A program made the position numbers and the translations under genes. A stretch of 64,000 nucleotides of DNA, taken from assembly GCA_959347315.1 (NCBI GenBank), contig OY365810.1, forward strand, positions 12,985,597-13,049,596, written 5' to 3'. The notes under the pieces are model-generated. The model was not told where the DNA came from. It ran no database searches and saw only the letters and a program-made list of their open reading frames with translations. The DNA comes from Bimastos eiseni (lineage: Eukaryota > Annelida > Clitellata > Crassiclitellata > Lumbricidae). Below are positions 43,892-54,839 of this stretch, in pieces; the first letter of the stretch is position 1, and every line of letters starts with the position of its first letter.

Positions 43892-46800
43892 TTATATTAG
43901 AGAATAATGTCCATATGCTAAAGTGTGGATTTCATCTTGCTGAATCACTCGTTTATCATCTTCCGCTGAGAGGGCTATGCTGTTTATTTCTTCGGTGTAG
44001 ACATCGTGAAGGTGCGATCGAATGACATTCATCTTTCTCGATTGTTCTCTCTTGGGGAACAAGCAGTCTTTGTAATCTTCATGAGTGATTGATTTCTTAA
44101 CGACATTCTTCCTGACACCTTTACTATTCTTGTGGTCTACTCCAGCCATCTTGTACGAATACAGTTTCGATCTTAACCTACAAACTCTTCGATCTGTTTG
44201 CCAGTTGCTTCATCTTTGAACATGCCAATGACCTTTTTGTTGATGCTAGTTTCTATCCCAGAGGGATGGTCTTTAGGATAGTCGCTAGTGTCGAACCTAC
44301 TCCTGCTGTCGGGTGCTATATCGGCGTAGAAGTCTTCAGTCTTAATTTCATAGGCTAAAGAATTCGTATCTGTAAAAAGTAACTTTGCTCTATCTTCAAA
44401 CTTTTTCTTGATGTAATTATAATGAAAATCGTACATTATTGTTTTACTCAAGTCAAAAATACACATACCAAGACATATGGGCATGCTGTAACATAGCTTC
44501 GTCCGTTTCGTGTGAATGGTGATTAGGTTTTAATGAAAAATAGTTCGAGTATCGTAACTCGTTCTCGCTGCTAGCTTGAGGGCTTGCTTCTCGGTGCAAA
44601 CCAATTTTATGTCTACACGATTCTCAATATTCTCAGACGTCTTACCAAACACACTATTGTTCATTAGTTTGAAAAGTCTTTTTCGAAATCGTTGGGGGCT
44701 CTGGTCCTCAGATTAGTATTTAGATCTATATACTTTTTCAGCCATGCACTTTCTTCAAATTTTATTCCGCTATGAATTTTCATTATCGTCAAACCCAAAC
44801 TTTCATACTGCTTTAAATTTTCGTAATGGACCAAAAACTTTACTTTATTACACAGGTTTGGAATGAGTTTTGACACATCCGATCCTTTAGCTTTTACACT
44901 CTCAGGAGCAAGAGGATAGTCGTTGTGAAGATCGTGCAATTCTCAAGATAATTCCAAATCGACTTCTAATATACATGGCGAAGATCTCCAATCGTTTAGC
45001 TCATCGTTACCCATCCACTGGAACCCATGAGTTGGTAGATTCTTACACATTGCCCATCCGTACAGGTTCTTCCGTCTAAATAGGTTAGGAACGATGAAGG
45101 TTTGCTGCTGTCAAACATAGACCTGTACTTATTGTTTGCCTGTCCATAACGGTGTGAAATGGTGCTAACACCTCCCCTTATCCCATGCTTAACCATTAGT
45201 ATCATATCATAGTCGCTCAACAACTCCAACTTTACTCCTGTCAACTTCAATGCGGCGTCCCAAGCAAGACCTGGCGAAGTATAATACCAGGCGGGATCTA
45301 GGCCATAGTTCTCACTGCATACACCTCTAAAATTCTCAAATACCTCAGCAAGCAGGAGAACATCAGTCACATTATATAAATCGTGGTATTCTCTCAACGT
45401 CTTGAATCCGAATTCTTTCCATACCATCTGTGTATGGTTGCAGTCTTCGTCACTAATACCTGAGTCGTTAAGTATTGAGTAGAATGCTGACTTTGGTGGT
45501 AATTGTGTTTCGTTCAGTCGCTCGACGGAATCAACATAATCGTAAGGATATAATCCTTTTCTAAGCAAGAGATCGAGCTGATTACCAGAATAATGTTTGC
45601 TTATATTCTTACACTGATCTTTGCTCAGTTTATTCGATAAAGCGTCGGGACTCGATGCCATGAATCTAAAACTATCGATGAAACGTAATTCTCGTTTAAC
45701 TAATATTTTCTTATTTTCTTCATTCGTTAATTTATCGACTACGACTTCTCTGCTAAACGAGATATACTTTTCTTCGTTGTTTGGAATGCAGCTAATCTTT
45801 TCGTTATCATCACCTCGTTATGTTCTTTACGAATAGATGACTGTCGTAACCGGATAGATTATGGAACAATACTGGGAACAACTTCGGAACTATATAATTT
45901 AGATTACAATTCTTATGAGCGACGCCTCTATATTTTCCAGTTAAATGGCAATGGTCTCTAACTCGATCTTTACCCAGTTCGCCTTCGCATATGTGACAAA
46001 CGATAGCGCCTGTTCTTTCTTTCCGAATATCATTCTCTTTGGAAATTTAAATCGATCATAAATATTTTTTATATTATCTATAAGAGTGTTTACGAATATC
46101 TGAGCAACATCATCGTCTTCGCTCTTTGCCGTGAAAGTTATGGGAGCTTGTGAATATAGGTCATCGTCAAAACATTTTTTATAGTAGCAGAAAGAACTTG
46201 GGACGTGTTTTTGATATCTGTTGGTGTAAGACATGCTGGGATCTGGTTGACAAGTGTCTATAGGTTTAATGAATGATTCGAAATCGGCGTACACGACAAA
46301 GAGAACTCTCATCTTTCTAATATAATTTTTGAAATTCAACATAGTTCATGGTTCTGGAAGTTCTATCTGTTGAGCGGTGTGTTGGGAACAATACTCGGTG
46401 TGTTTTTTTAATGATTCTAGCTCTCTATATCCTATCAAACACCGCTTACAATAGGGCATCGAAGTGTATGAGTTTGCGTTATGAACCGCATCAGTCTGTT
46501 GAAATACTTTATCCAACAATAATGCTTCTTTTGTTCGTCAGAAATGAGTAATAGGTCTACACTGATATTGCTCTCGTGCTTCGATTAATATAGTGGGAAT
46601 AGGTAAACATCTTTCTCATGACCAAAAACGTTAATACTAATATTATTATTTCTCTCAAACTTACTTATCACATTAGCATCAGCTGCGACTGGGAATTCAA
46701 TGCTGGACCAATCAAGTTTCTCAGACTGTTTGATTAATTCTTTCGTAATTCTTTCCGGATGTTTCTCAACGGGGTTTAAAGCTCTCGTTACACACCACTT

Positions 46801-47707
46801 GAAACATTCTTCGTCTTCGTTCTTCATATTAACAATAGCCTTTTTACTCGCTAGACATTTCGGTAGTGGAATGTAAGAACTACCATTTAGCGGTTTGTAA
46901 ACGACCGTGTTGATTTCTAATTTTTGAACCGCTCTAAGTCTCCAGTTACTACCACGCATCTGGAAGGCAGCCATTGATTCTAACATTTTATCTTTCGCGT
47001 TGTTATAAATTTCGCTCGTGTCGGTGGAGTCTAAAATCACCTGAGTTTTTGAAACGAACGGAAAGTTCTCGGTATCTACTTACCCGGATTTCATATCAGG
47101 TGAGGACAAAGTTGACCTTAGTCTGTCGATTTCTAGAACAAAAGGTCTTCCAGTTGTGGTTGAGCTGCTTTGTGAAAAGATGTGGCGTCAATTCCGTTTG
47201 CGCCTTCAACCCTGTATTGTTCTGTGAAGCCCTTGAGAGCTGCGGCCGTCTCTTTTATTTCGCTTTTTTCATAAGAATTTTACTGAATATAGAATTCACT
47301 TTGGCTTTCAGTGCTTCTATCTTCTCATTCACCTTTCTCTTTGGTTCTTCAGGTATGTACCCTTCAATCCACTTTTCGAACGTATTAATCCCGGACTTTG
47401 TATTAGCAAGGACTTTTCATATCGCTGAGACCGGTACGGGAGCGATTGTTGGGATTCCAATATCGGGATCGGGTGCGTCCAGCAAACTAGCATTGGATGA
47501 GATTGGCGCAAAATGTGAGGGGATGAGTGTTTGAGACACATTAGCTTCAATTTTAGCAATCAAATCCGCTTTACGCAGTCTCGTATAACCAACCATACCT
47601 TTCTGTTTCGCAATTTTTCTTAGTTCGATCACAGTCTGCTTCGAGTATTCCATTTTATATTGGAGTGGCATTCCTTTAAGTCGAAGTGAGAAAATATTTT
47701 CATCCAT
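43892..47707 (-). pseudogene. Polinton protein-primed family B DNA polymerase, multiply frameshifted
   Basis: About 1270 codons span from ATG 47707 to the stop at 43892, the normal size. Open segments are 47417-47707 (a Rho-N/SAP-like start, TVIELRKIAKQKGMVGYTRL), 46585-47040 (RGSNWRL and ECFKWCVTRALNP), 45941-46342 (exonuclease motif YADFES), 44996-45661 (YNVTDVLLLAEVF and YYTSPGLAWDA), 44664-44939, 44173-44484 and 43892-44149. Polymerase motif A is garbled near 45070 (YLD then a frameshift before WAMC). Motif B NNSVFGKT is at about 44645-44665. Motif C reads TDTNS instead of TDTDS at about 44365. At least six frame changes or stops make it inactive. Confidence 0.9.
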
Positions 47708-47744
47708 TTTATGTATGAGAGAATTTGTGTTTGTTTGTTGAACA

Positions 47745-47928
47745 ATGACTCATCATCGAAAAATATTGGAAATTCCCGTGACTTTTGACCTATTGGCGGA
47801 CGTTTTGACCAGGGGCTTTGTCAATGAATTGTGGCTCATCATCGAAACTATTGGAAATTTCCTGGCGTTTTTTCTTATTCTGTTGGTTGATGTTTGACCA
47901 ATGAATTTAGGTTTGTGTATGAATTGGT
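47745..47928. repeat. Right terminal inverted repeat of the Polinton
   Basis: Inverted match to 41707-41889 with scattered substitutions and a few indels, ending GAATTGGT. Confidence 0.92.
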
Positions 47929-47958
47929 TATTTTTAACCTGGTTATAGGTTAAAAATA
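47929..47958. repeat. 12-bp perfect hairpin abutting the Polinton end
   Basis: TATTTTTAACCT, loop GGTTAT, AGGTTAAAAATA. It begins one base after the right terminal repeat and is not found at the left end. Confidence 0.8.
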
Positions 47959-48037
47959 CGTTTTGGCAACCCATTAGGTGGCTGATTTTGAGCTATGTTA
48001 TGGTCAATTGTCCCAGATAGCGCGATTTATACCTGCT

Positions 48038-48137
48038 GATGATGATTTGGTGGCAGCGCAAGAAAACGGAATCGAGGTCAGACAAATCCATTGGTCGGAA
48101 CTCATCTCATGAAGGCGACATAGGCTCTTTTATTTGA
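48038..48137 (+). pseudogene. DEG/ENaC channel copy 7, last codons after the Polinton
   Basis: Resumes at GATGATGATTTGGTGGCAGC, encoding the WWQRK membrane-exit region, and runs to the TGA at 48135, closely matching the end of copy 3 (30000-30086). Confidence 0.88.
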
Positions 48138-48960
48138 AGTACAACCAGTGTTTTAAGTGGGTCAGTATGAAGCAGTATGCCATACTGGCATCTCTCCTGG
48201 TCGATTGCAAGCATACCGGCACTTCCACAGACCAAGAACCATGCATGACAGGAGAGGGGAATAGTTCTTGTGACGATACCGGCACTTATTTTTCCACTTC
48301 AAGCCCAAGATGCAGCACTATCCAGGCGGTTCAGTTACTAGTTTGAAACATTTTAGTTGTGATTAAATGGAAGGCACATACTCAAGTTTCATTACTAACA
48401 TTCATTCCCTATATGTAATAATTTTGTTGGACTGATGACTTGGTTTTGTAGGTTATAATCGTAGTACGATCAGAGTAACAGCTTAAATTTGAACTTTGAT
48501 GTGCTATTCTTGAATTAACTGATTAGTCTTATCGTAAATTAGTCATCTAGGCATGAATGATTATCTCGAATATTCAACGGACCTTTCGTAAGTGATCATC
48601 AACGATGCACAAAATGAAACACTGTTTGAAACGTGTCATTAATCATTATTCTTTATAATGTTTTAAAATGACAAGTGTGAGTTACCTTTTGATTTTTAGT
48701 TTAATGTGATGGTTGTGAGATAAATATGATCAAATGCACGAACAGATGTCAGAGCAGTTGACCTGCTATATATCCCTGAACCACGCGTTTCAACCTTAGT
48801 GCATTTTAATGCTCTATATTTATAAAAAAAATCAGTGTATGCAGAAACTGTATTGATAGAGCTGTCATAGTGCACATAGAGGCGGCATTGAAGAATAACG
48901 TATAGGTCCCATGTAAGCTGGTAGCTCGAATGATAGGCTACAACATCATTGTGACAACAA
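48138..48960 (+). other. Downstream flank of channel copy 7
   Basis: 48138-48700 aligns with 30087-30640 (copy 3) and 48700-48960 with 9060-9300 (copy 2). No gene. Confidence 0.6.
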
Positions 48961-48964
48961 CAGC

Positions 48965-49022
48965 GGCAAGACAACGACGACGACGACGATGATGATGACG
49001 AAGATAATGATATTATTATTTT
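48965..49022. repeat. (GAC)/(GAT)n microsatellite
   Basis: Triplet run between the copy 7 flank and the next LINE. Confidence 0.8.
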
Positions 49023-49269
49023 CAGTTTCATTCAATTCAATTTTTGTGGTAACCAAAAAATATGAGAAAATGACAAGCAACAAGTTTTCATAAATGAATA
49101 TTTTACTTACACAGGAGAATCTAAAGCTAACCAGAGGCCCCTATGTAACATTTATAATCTCGCAATGAGTATCAATATTAATAACATTAACATATCAGGT
49201 AAGTGAACAATAGGTATAAATTAATCGTAGCTTGTGCCTTAACTAAGGACTCATATTGCATCCACTGAA

Positions 49270-51360
49270 TAGACACTAACATTTAATGCTTAGAGGTGTC
49301 TTCAAGCAAATAGAGGCGAAATTTATTGTTAAATAATCTAATATTTGGCTGGTTTTGAATATATGTTGGAAGAAGATTCCATAAATGTGATCCAGTACAT
49401 TGAATTGAAAATAATCGAGTGTGTGTGTGTGTGTGTGTGTGAGGAGGGTAATATGATGTCCAGTTTCTTGTTTGATAGGAGTGGCGATTAGGGGTGAAGC
49501 AAAAGAAGTTATTAAAAACATGGGGTAATAAGCCATAATTACAATGATACATAAACTCTCTTATTTGCATTTGCCTGATTTCATCAACACTCAACAGCCC
49601 ATTTTTTGAAAATACTGAGAAGTGTGTGTGCTCTATAAGGAATGTTTACAATATATCTGACAGCCTGTTTTGAAGGGTGGTGAGTTTCGTAAGATTAGAA
49701 CTACATAGGTGGAGGTACAAGTTAGATTGCAATAAGTCAAGTATGGATGGATAAGATAATAATAAAGTGTAGTCCGGATTGAGAGGGGAATCAATTTGGA
49801 TGAGCGTAATTCCGATTCAGGTGCTGATCATTGGTAGAGACTACTTGGGTGATGGAGGGGGGTCCTTTCAATTATTAAGATAAAATCTTCTGGGGGACAT
49901 TTTTTCTACGAGATCTAAGCAGGATGTAATTTGTTTTATCTAGATTGAGGATAAGTTTGTTTGACCGAAACCAATCAGCTACTTTGAGGAGTTCAGAATT
50001 AACAATTTGAAATGAAGTATCAACTGATTTATGAGAATGAAACGTATTGAAATCATCAGCGAATAATGCAAAGTACATAAAAGGTGATACATTGGGAAAA
50101 TCATTGATCTAGATTAAAAGCAGGAGAGGCCAAAATTGGAACCTTGAGGTACCCCATGTTAAATGGGTCGTCATCCCGAATGACAATCATTAACGGATAC
50201 AATTTGAGATCGATTTTCAGGATAGCTTGCAAACCAATTTAGCTGTACGCCTCTAATTCCATAGGTACTGAATTTTCGAATTAAAATGTTGTGATTCACC
50301 CAATCAAATGCTTTAGCCACATATATGACTATTACAAGAGAATACTTGTTATTTCCAATTGCCTCAGAAATTTTATCCTGTATGGTTAACAAAGGCATAT
50401 ATGTGGAATGGTTCTGTTAGAATCCACGTTAAGATGGAAATAACATTTCTTCTTTTGTTATAAAGCTATCTAAGCGAATATGCATTTATTTTTCAAAAAC
50501 TTTTGAGAAAAAGGAGAGGACGGAAACTGGTCGATAGTTAGTTACTTCTTCCTTAAGTCCTTTTTTGTATATAGGAATGAATTTTTTGATTTTGAGAGCA
50601 GCTGGAAATACCCATGTAGCAAAACAGCAGTTGACAACCTCTGACAATGGTACGGCAATATTAGGCAATGTTCAAAGGGCTATGGTAGGATCGATTCCGT
50701 CAACTCCTTTGCTATGAGTGGGTCGAATGGTATGAACGAGGCTCATGACTTCAGTTGTCGTCGATGGAATTAGACCAATAGAGTGAGAGAGGGGTTGTGG
50801 AAAATAAGAAAGAAAGGAGTTACAGTATGTGTGCTAGGTATTTTGTCAATAAGGGTCTGCGCAATATCTGTAAAGAAGCTGTTAAATTTATTTGCTATAT
50901 CATATGAGTCAGTTTTTGGGTTGCCGTTTTTAGTCAATGCTTTAACTGCAGTTTCAGCATTTCCACTTCTATCCAGTATGCTTCATAATAGGCCCCAGGT
51001 TTTTAGGTTGCTTTTGTGCCTATAAAATTCCGAAGCGTAATAATTTATTTCAGCTTGAGCTTTAACTTTCTTAAACTTATTCCTCTACTGGATGAATTTC
51101 TGTCTGTTTGCCTCATTTGGATCTTTTAAGCATTATCGATGCAGCAGCGACTTTTTATTTCTCGATTTAATTAGGTCTTGGGTCATCCATAGCTTTTTCG
51201 GGGTTGATTTATTGGAACAATTCTTGGTGACAATCGGAAAAGATTCTTCATAAGGATCTTTGTCTTTTGAGAGAAACAAATCATTGGTCCTGTTAGTGTT
51301 TATGTCTGTGCAGGCCTGAGTGATCTGGAACCAGTCAATTGTGTCCAGTGGTTGCAAAAA
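49270..51360 (-). mobile_element. LINE (CR1/Jockey-like) reverse transcriptase, 5'-truncated and decayed
   Basis: Minus-strand segments in order: 51133-51357 (spacer after the endonuclease), 50486-50668 (KIKKFIPIYKKGLKEEVTNY then RPVSVLSFFSKVFEK), 50171-50398 (AKAFDWVNHNILIRKFSTYG, motif A with Asp), 49875-50078 (ALFADDFNTFHSHKS, the FADD box, and LNLDKT), and 49276-49594 (the terminal LFSIQCTGSHLWNLLPTYIQ block). Stops and frameshifts separate the segments. An internal (CA)n at 49422-49441 interrupts the last one. The endonuclease domain is not seen. Confidence 0.85.
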
Positions 51361-51404
51361 TTGGCTTTTCAGGAGTCCGAAATTAGATTATACACGTAGG
51401 TCAT

Positions 51405-51480
51405 CATGACCATGATGACGATGATGATGACGATGATAATATGCTGATGATGACAACGATGACGATGATGATGATCACAA
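51405..51480. repeat. (GAT)n / (GAC)n microsatellite
   Basis: Interrupted triplets just upstream of the LINE relic's 5' side. Confidence 0.8.
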
Positions 51481-51546
51481 TGAAGATCGCTATGACGAGG
51501 CTCAATATCTGTTTCACCTCTTCAGAGTTCATATGAAGACCTTTCT

Positions 51547-51690
51547 AGGAGAAAATAATGTTGGGAATTGTCTCTTACGGGTATGAAAAGTGGGGACACG
51601 GTACGCGTGAGTTGAAAACGCTAAGGCATGGGTACCCATCAGAGCCACTAAATCGCGCAAAAGTAGTGAGGCATCGACATTAAATGCTGC
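51547..51690 (-). mobile_element. Fragment of the Tc1/mariner-type element
   Basis: Aligns with 32462-32620 (shared GGAATTGTCTCTTACGGG and GGTACGCGTGAGTTGAAAAC). Too short to translate meaningfully. Confidence 0.65.
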
Positions 51691-51729
51691 ATGCAAGGAA
51701 AAAATTTTTAATTTGATCGGCCGCTTCAG

Positions 51730-51955
51730 ACGATTTCTTTTATACCCGTGTATTTGAGTTCTATTTAGAGAACATCGCTCGCTGTCAAACGACTGATACC
51801 AGCTATTTTATGGACAATTATTTACAGCAAATATATTTCATTGGGATTGCGTAGCTTTAGTAAAAAAAATATGCAGGGTCTACTTAATTTGGATTGTGTA
51901 TTTTGCGCCTGCGACTTCAGACAACTGTGCTAATGTTCATAAGACTGCACCTAAC
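51730..51955. repeat. Third copy of the inner-arm repeat of the inverted duplication
   Basis: Begins TATACCCGTGTATTTGAG and aligns with 5240-5390 and with the reverse complement of 3290-3440. This places a piece of the copy 1/2 upstream region ahead of copy 6. Confidence 0.7.
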
Positions 51956-52739
51956 TGACCTAGCCAACCTAGCGTAGCTTTAGTAAAAAAATATGCAAGG
52001 TCTACTTCATAGCGACAGACATACTGTAGACCTACCTTAATTTGGTTAATAGTAACAATTGAACCAGAGGGGTTTTATATTATAAGATTATAAGGTGATA
52101 GATCTAAGATAGTTCAGATTGTTTATTCAAAAAGATTGACGACTTCAGAGAACTCACAATCCATAATAATGACACTGTGTGTGCCCCTATTGAGAATGTT
52201 TTTTTCCACAAACTTAGACCATGCGTGTGATTTTGTCTTTGAATACTGGCACATAATTATTACATAGGGAGGGCCAAACCTGACGATAGAGGTTATGAGC
52301 AGAGATTATGAGGACTTTAAAGATCACGTGAAACATGGCCAAGATCTAATTTTCCACTAACTCTATGCATGCATACTTGCATAGACTATTACTGTCGGTG
52401 GCCACAAGTCATAAGCTACGAGATCAGATTGATTCTTCATATCCGTAGGCCTACTTAGGCCACCAAGTAGGACCCATTGAATCCAGCGAACCGATTGTGA
52501 GCCAGATCCCTGTTGCCAGATCTTACATGCATGGTTATTTTGGATAACAATCATTTGGTCTCTCAGACTGAGTAGATCACCCACCAAACTGCACCTCTAT
52601 GAGCAGCACGCATTTGTTTTATTCGTCTGCAGGTAGGTGACTTCGACGACTACTGCATAGTGCTGGTAAGAAGATGCATCAGCAGCCACACACCCTCCAA
52701 GTGTAGTGCTGACAACTTGACACCTTCCACTTCAGTAGG

Positions 52740-53513
52740 CAGTGGCGTCGCTACCATTGAGGCGCAGAGGGGCGTGCCTAACTTGGGATTTTTAATTACA
52801 TTTTGTTCCATTGAAGAATAACCTGCTGACAGCCTGCTATAATCATTCCGCGCCTTTGCGCTTGAAGGAGTTTCTCGCTTAATATTACATTTAGTTGCGG
52901 ATCCCTTGTCTTCACTTCACTTCACGGAACCCTAGGGTTCCACAGAACACTGTTTGGGAAACGCTGGCTTACAGCACTTGCGATCTAGCCGGTGACTTTC
53001 ACATTGAATAATACCCACTTTGCATGATTATAACGGTATCATCACCAACAAATGATTATTTTCACATTGTTATTTAAAAATAATCTTGGGGTTGTGGACG
53101 AGATACAGTGGTTCTGCGTCTATAGTTCGAAGGTTTCATAGGCCGAAGGTTCGATAGTCCGAAGTCTGCATGGTGCCGGTCGATAGGTGATAAGATTGCG
53201 GTTACAATGGTAGCTGGATTGATTAAAAGAATTTTGTTTGGCTAGAAGCCGGATTGCAACATTCGTTTCATTCATCCAGCGTCCATTTAGGCAATTCTTT
53301 TCATATCAATCCAAATCCCATTTTTACATATTCTTTTCATTAATTAGTCCAGCCTCTAGATAAATTAATGTCGCAGTATAGAATCTTAGAACTATCGAAC
53401 CTTTGGATTATCGAACCTTCAGATTAACAAGCGGACACCGATACAGCTGTCCGTCTCCTTCTCTCATCATATCCAGTCTACCTTCCCGATCTTTAATCCT
53501 AGCGACGCTACTG
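52740..53513. mobile_element. hAT-like non-autonomous DNA transposon, flank of copy 6
   Basis: Same insertion as 36594-37367 carried in the duplicated tract. Target duplications at 52732-52739 and 53514-53521. Confidence 0.8.
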
Positions 53514-54119
53514 TCAGTATGAATCTGTTGGATGGACCATGTCAGCAATATAGCAATCAAGAGAGGCACGACATCAGCACCAGAATATATGCCACATCCC
53601 GAAACCGCGATTAAATCTTATCGAGCATGTTGCTTGGGTCCCAGAGGACGACGATCAATAGATGGCCCCGTGTATCGCACTGAACAAAGCCCTGAAAAGT
53701 AAAGTAAATCACGTGTCCCACCTATAGGACTGGGCAACATGGTTAAAAGGCGTTGAAATGGATTTAATGACCATTAAATTTCTCTACGCTTCCGCGCTGA
53801 AAGGAATGAGAAGTTCTTGTATACACGGAAAACCAAGAGTTTTTGCGCTATTAGCCATTCCATTAAATGATCAATGTTTTGGGTTGACTTTAAAAGCATC
53901 ACTGATGTTATATGCCGTAACGGTCGTCCATTATACCACAATTCATGATTTCTGCTCTTTGTGACCATCACGATTTCAAATATTAAGCTTTCAGGTCAGT
54001 TTCATTGATTTCAATGTGGAATCTGGCTATTAATTTACCAGAGCGTTATGGCAACGAGCGATTGTTGCAGTGGGTTACTTATATACGTTATATATATATA
54101 TATAAACAAAGCATAGGTC

Positions 54120-54127
54120 TATATAAA
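54120..54127 (+). promoter_or_regulatory. Candidate TATA box of copy 6
   Basis: TATATAAA, identical to that of copy 5 because it lies within the duplicated tract. Confidence 0.3.
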
Positions 54128-54839
54128 TGGTATTACGTGTGTAAAACAAGTAATTAAGAGAACTCGATGGATGTGTAAGCTTGAGCGCGTAGTAATCCAG
54201 TTGTCACTTTGGACATCAAATTAGTTCTCTAACTCTATCACTTGAACAGAAATACTGTGGAAAGTTCGATTACAACTGGGATAATGATTTTTAAAAAGGC
54301 AATTGCTGTGGAACAATATACAGTTACAGAAATAGAGTGATATATTTTTTATGAAGTAAGTTGGTCTGGCTTTTTCATAACAGTTTTCGGTATTTCCTGT
54401 AAGCTTTGGCATCCATTTGTAACCGAACGCAGTTGGGCGACGCTCTAGTGATTTATGTAATAACGCAGTTTTGTAAAAAAAAGAACAACAACCAGATCCA
54501 TGAACGCTAATTATACGTAGAAAAAAATGAAATTTAGTTTGTCGTAACAGGTTGCATAATTAATTTAAGAAGGACGATTTTGGTTAGGCCCTGAATTGGA
54601 GTTTTAAAAACAACATTTAAACAGAGTTGACAACTGAACTGGACGCACATCTGGAACAAACATTTCAGCTTCGTGAATCATTTTTCCATAGGCTTCCATT
54701 AGGTCTGCATAGTGGATCACAGGTATCTAAACACGGAGGCAAATGAGCAGGATAAATTTGTGCAGAGAAATTTTGCAAGCAATAAGCGGTTAGAAAGAGA
54801 CAAACTCATACGAAAAAAGTGGATTGCAGTTGGTTGGTC

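Larger units (their letters stand above)
41707..47928 (-). mobile_element. Decayed Polinton/Maverick element (6.2 kb) inside channel copy 7
   Basis: Bounded by inverted repeats 41707-41889 and 47745-47928. All identifiable genes are on the minus strand: polymerase B, adenain-like protease, fibre-like protein, integrase C terminus. Full-length Polintons are typically 15-20 kb and also encode capsid proteins and a packaging ATPase; none is visible, so this is an internally deleted relic. All four genes carry stops or frameshifts or are truncated. About 110 bp of extra sequence (47929-48037) lies between the right repeat and the resumed channel gene, so the precise right boundary and the expected 6-bp target duplication are unclear. 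Confidence 0.88.

Noticed and set aside
46974..47534. Plus-strand 186-codon ORF
   Set aside because: Antisense of the decayed Polinton polymerase; no motif of its own.
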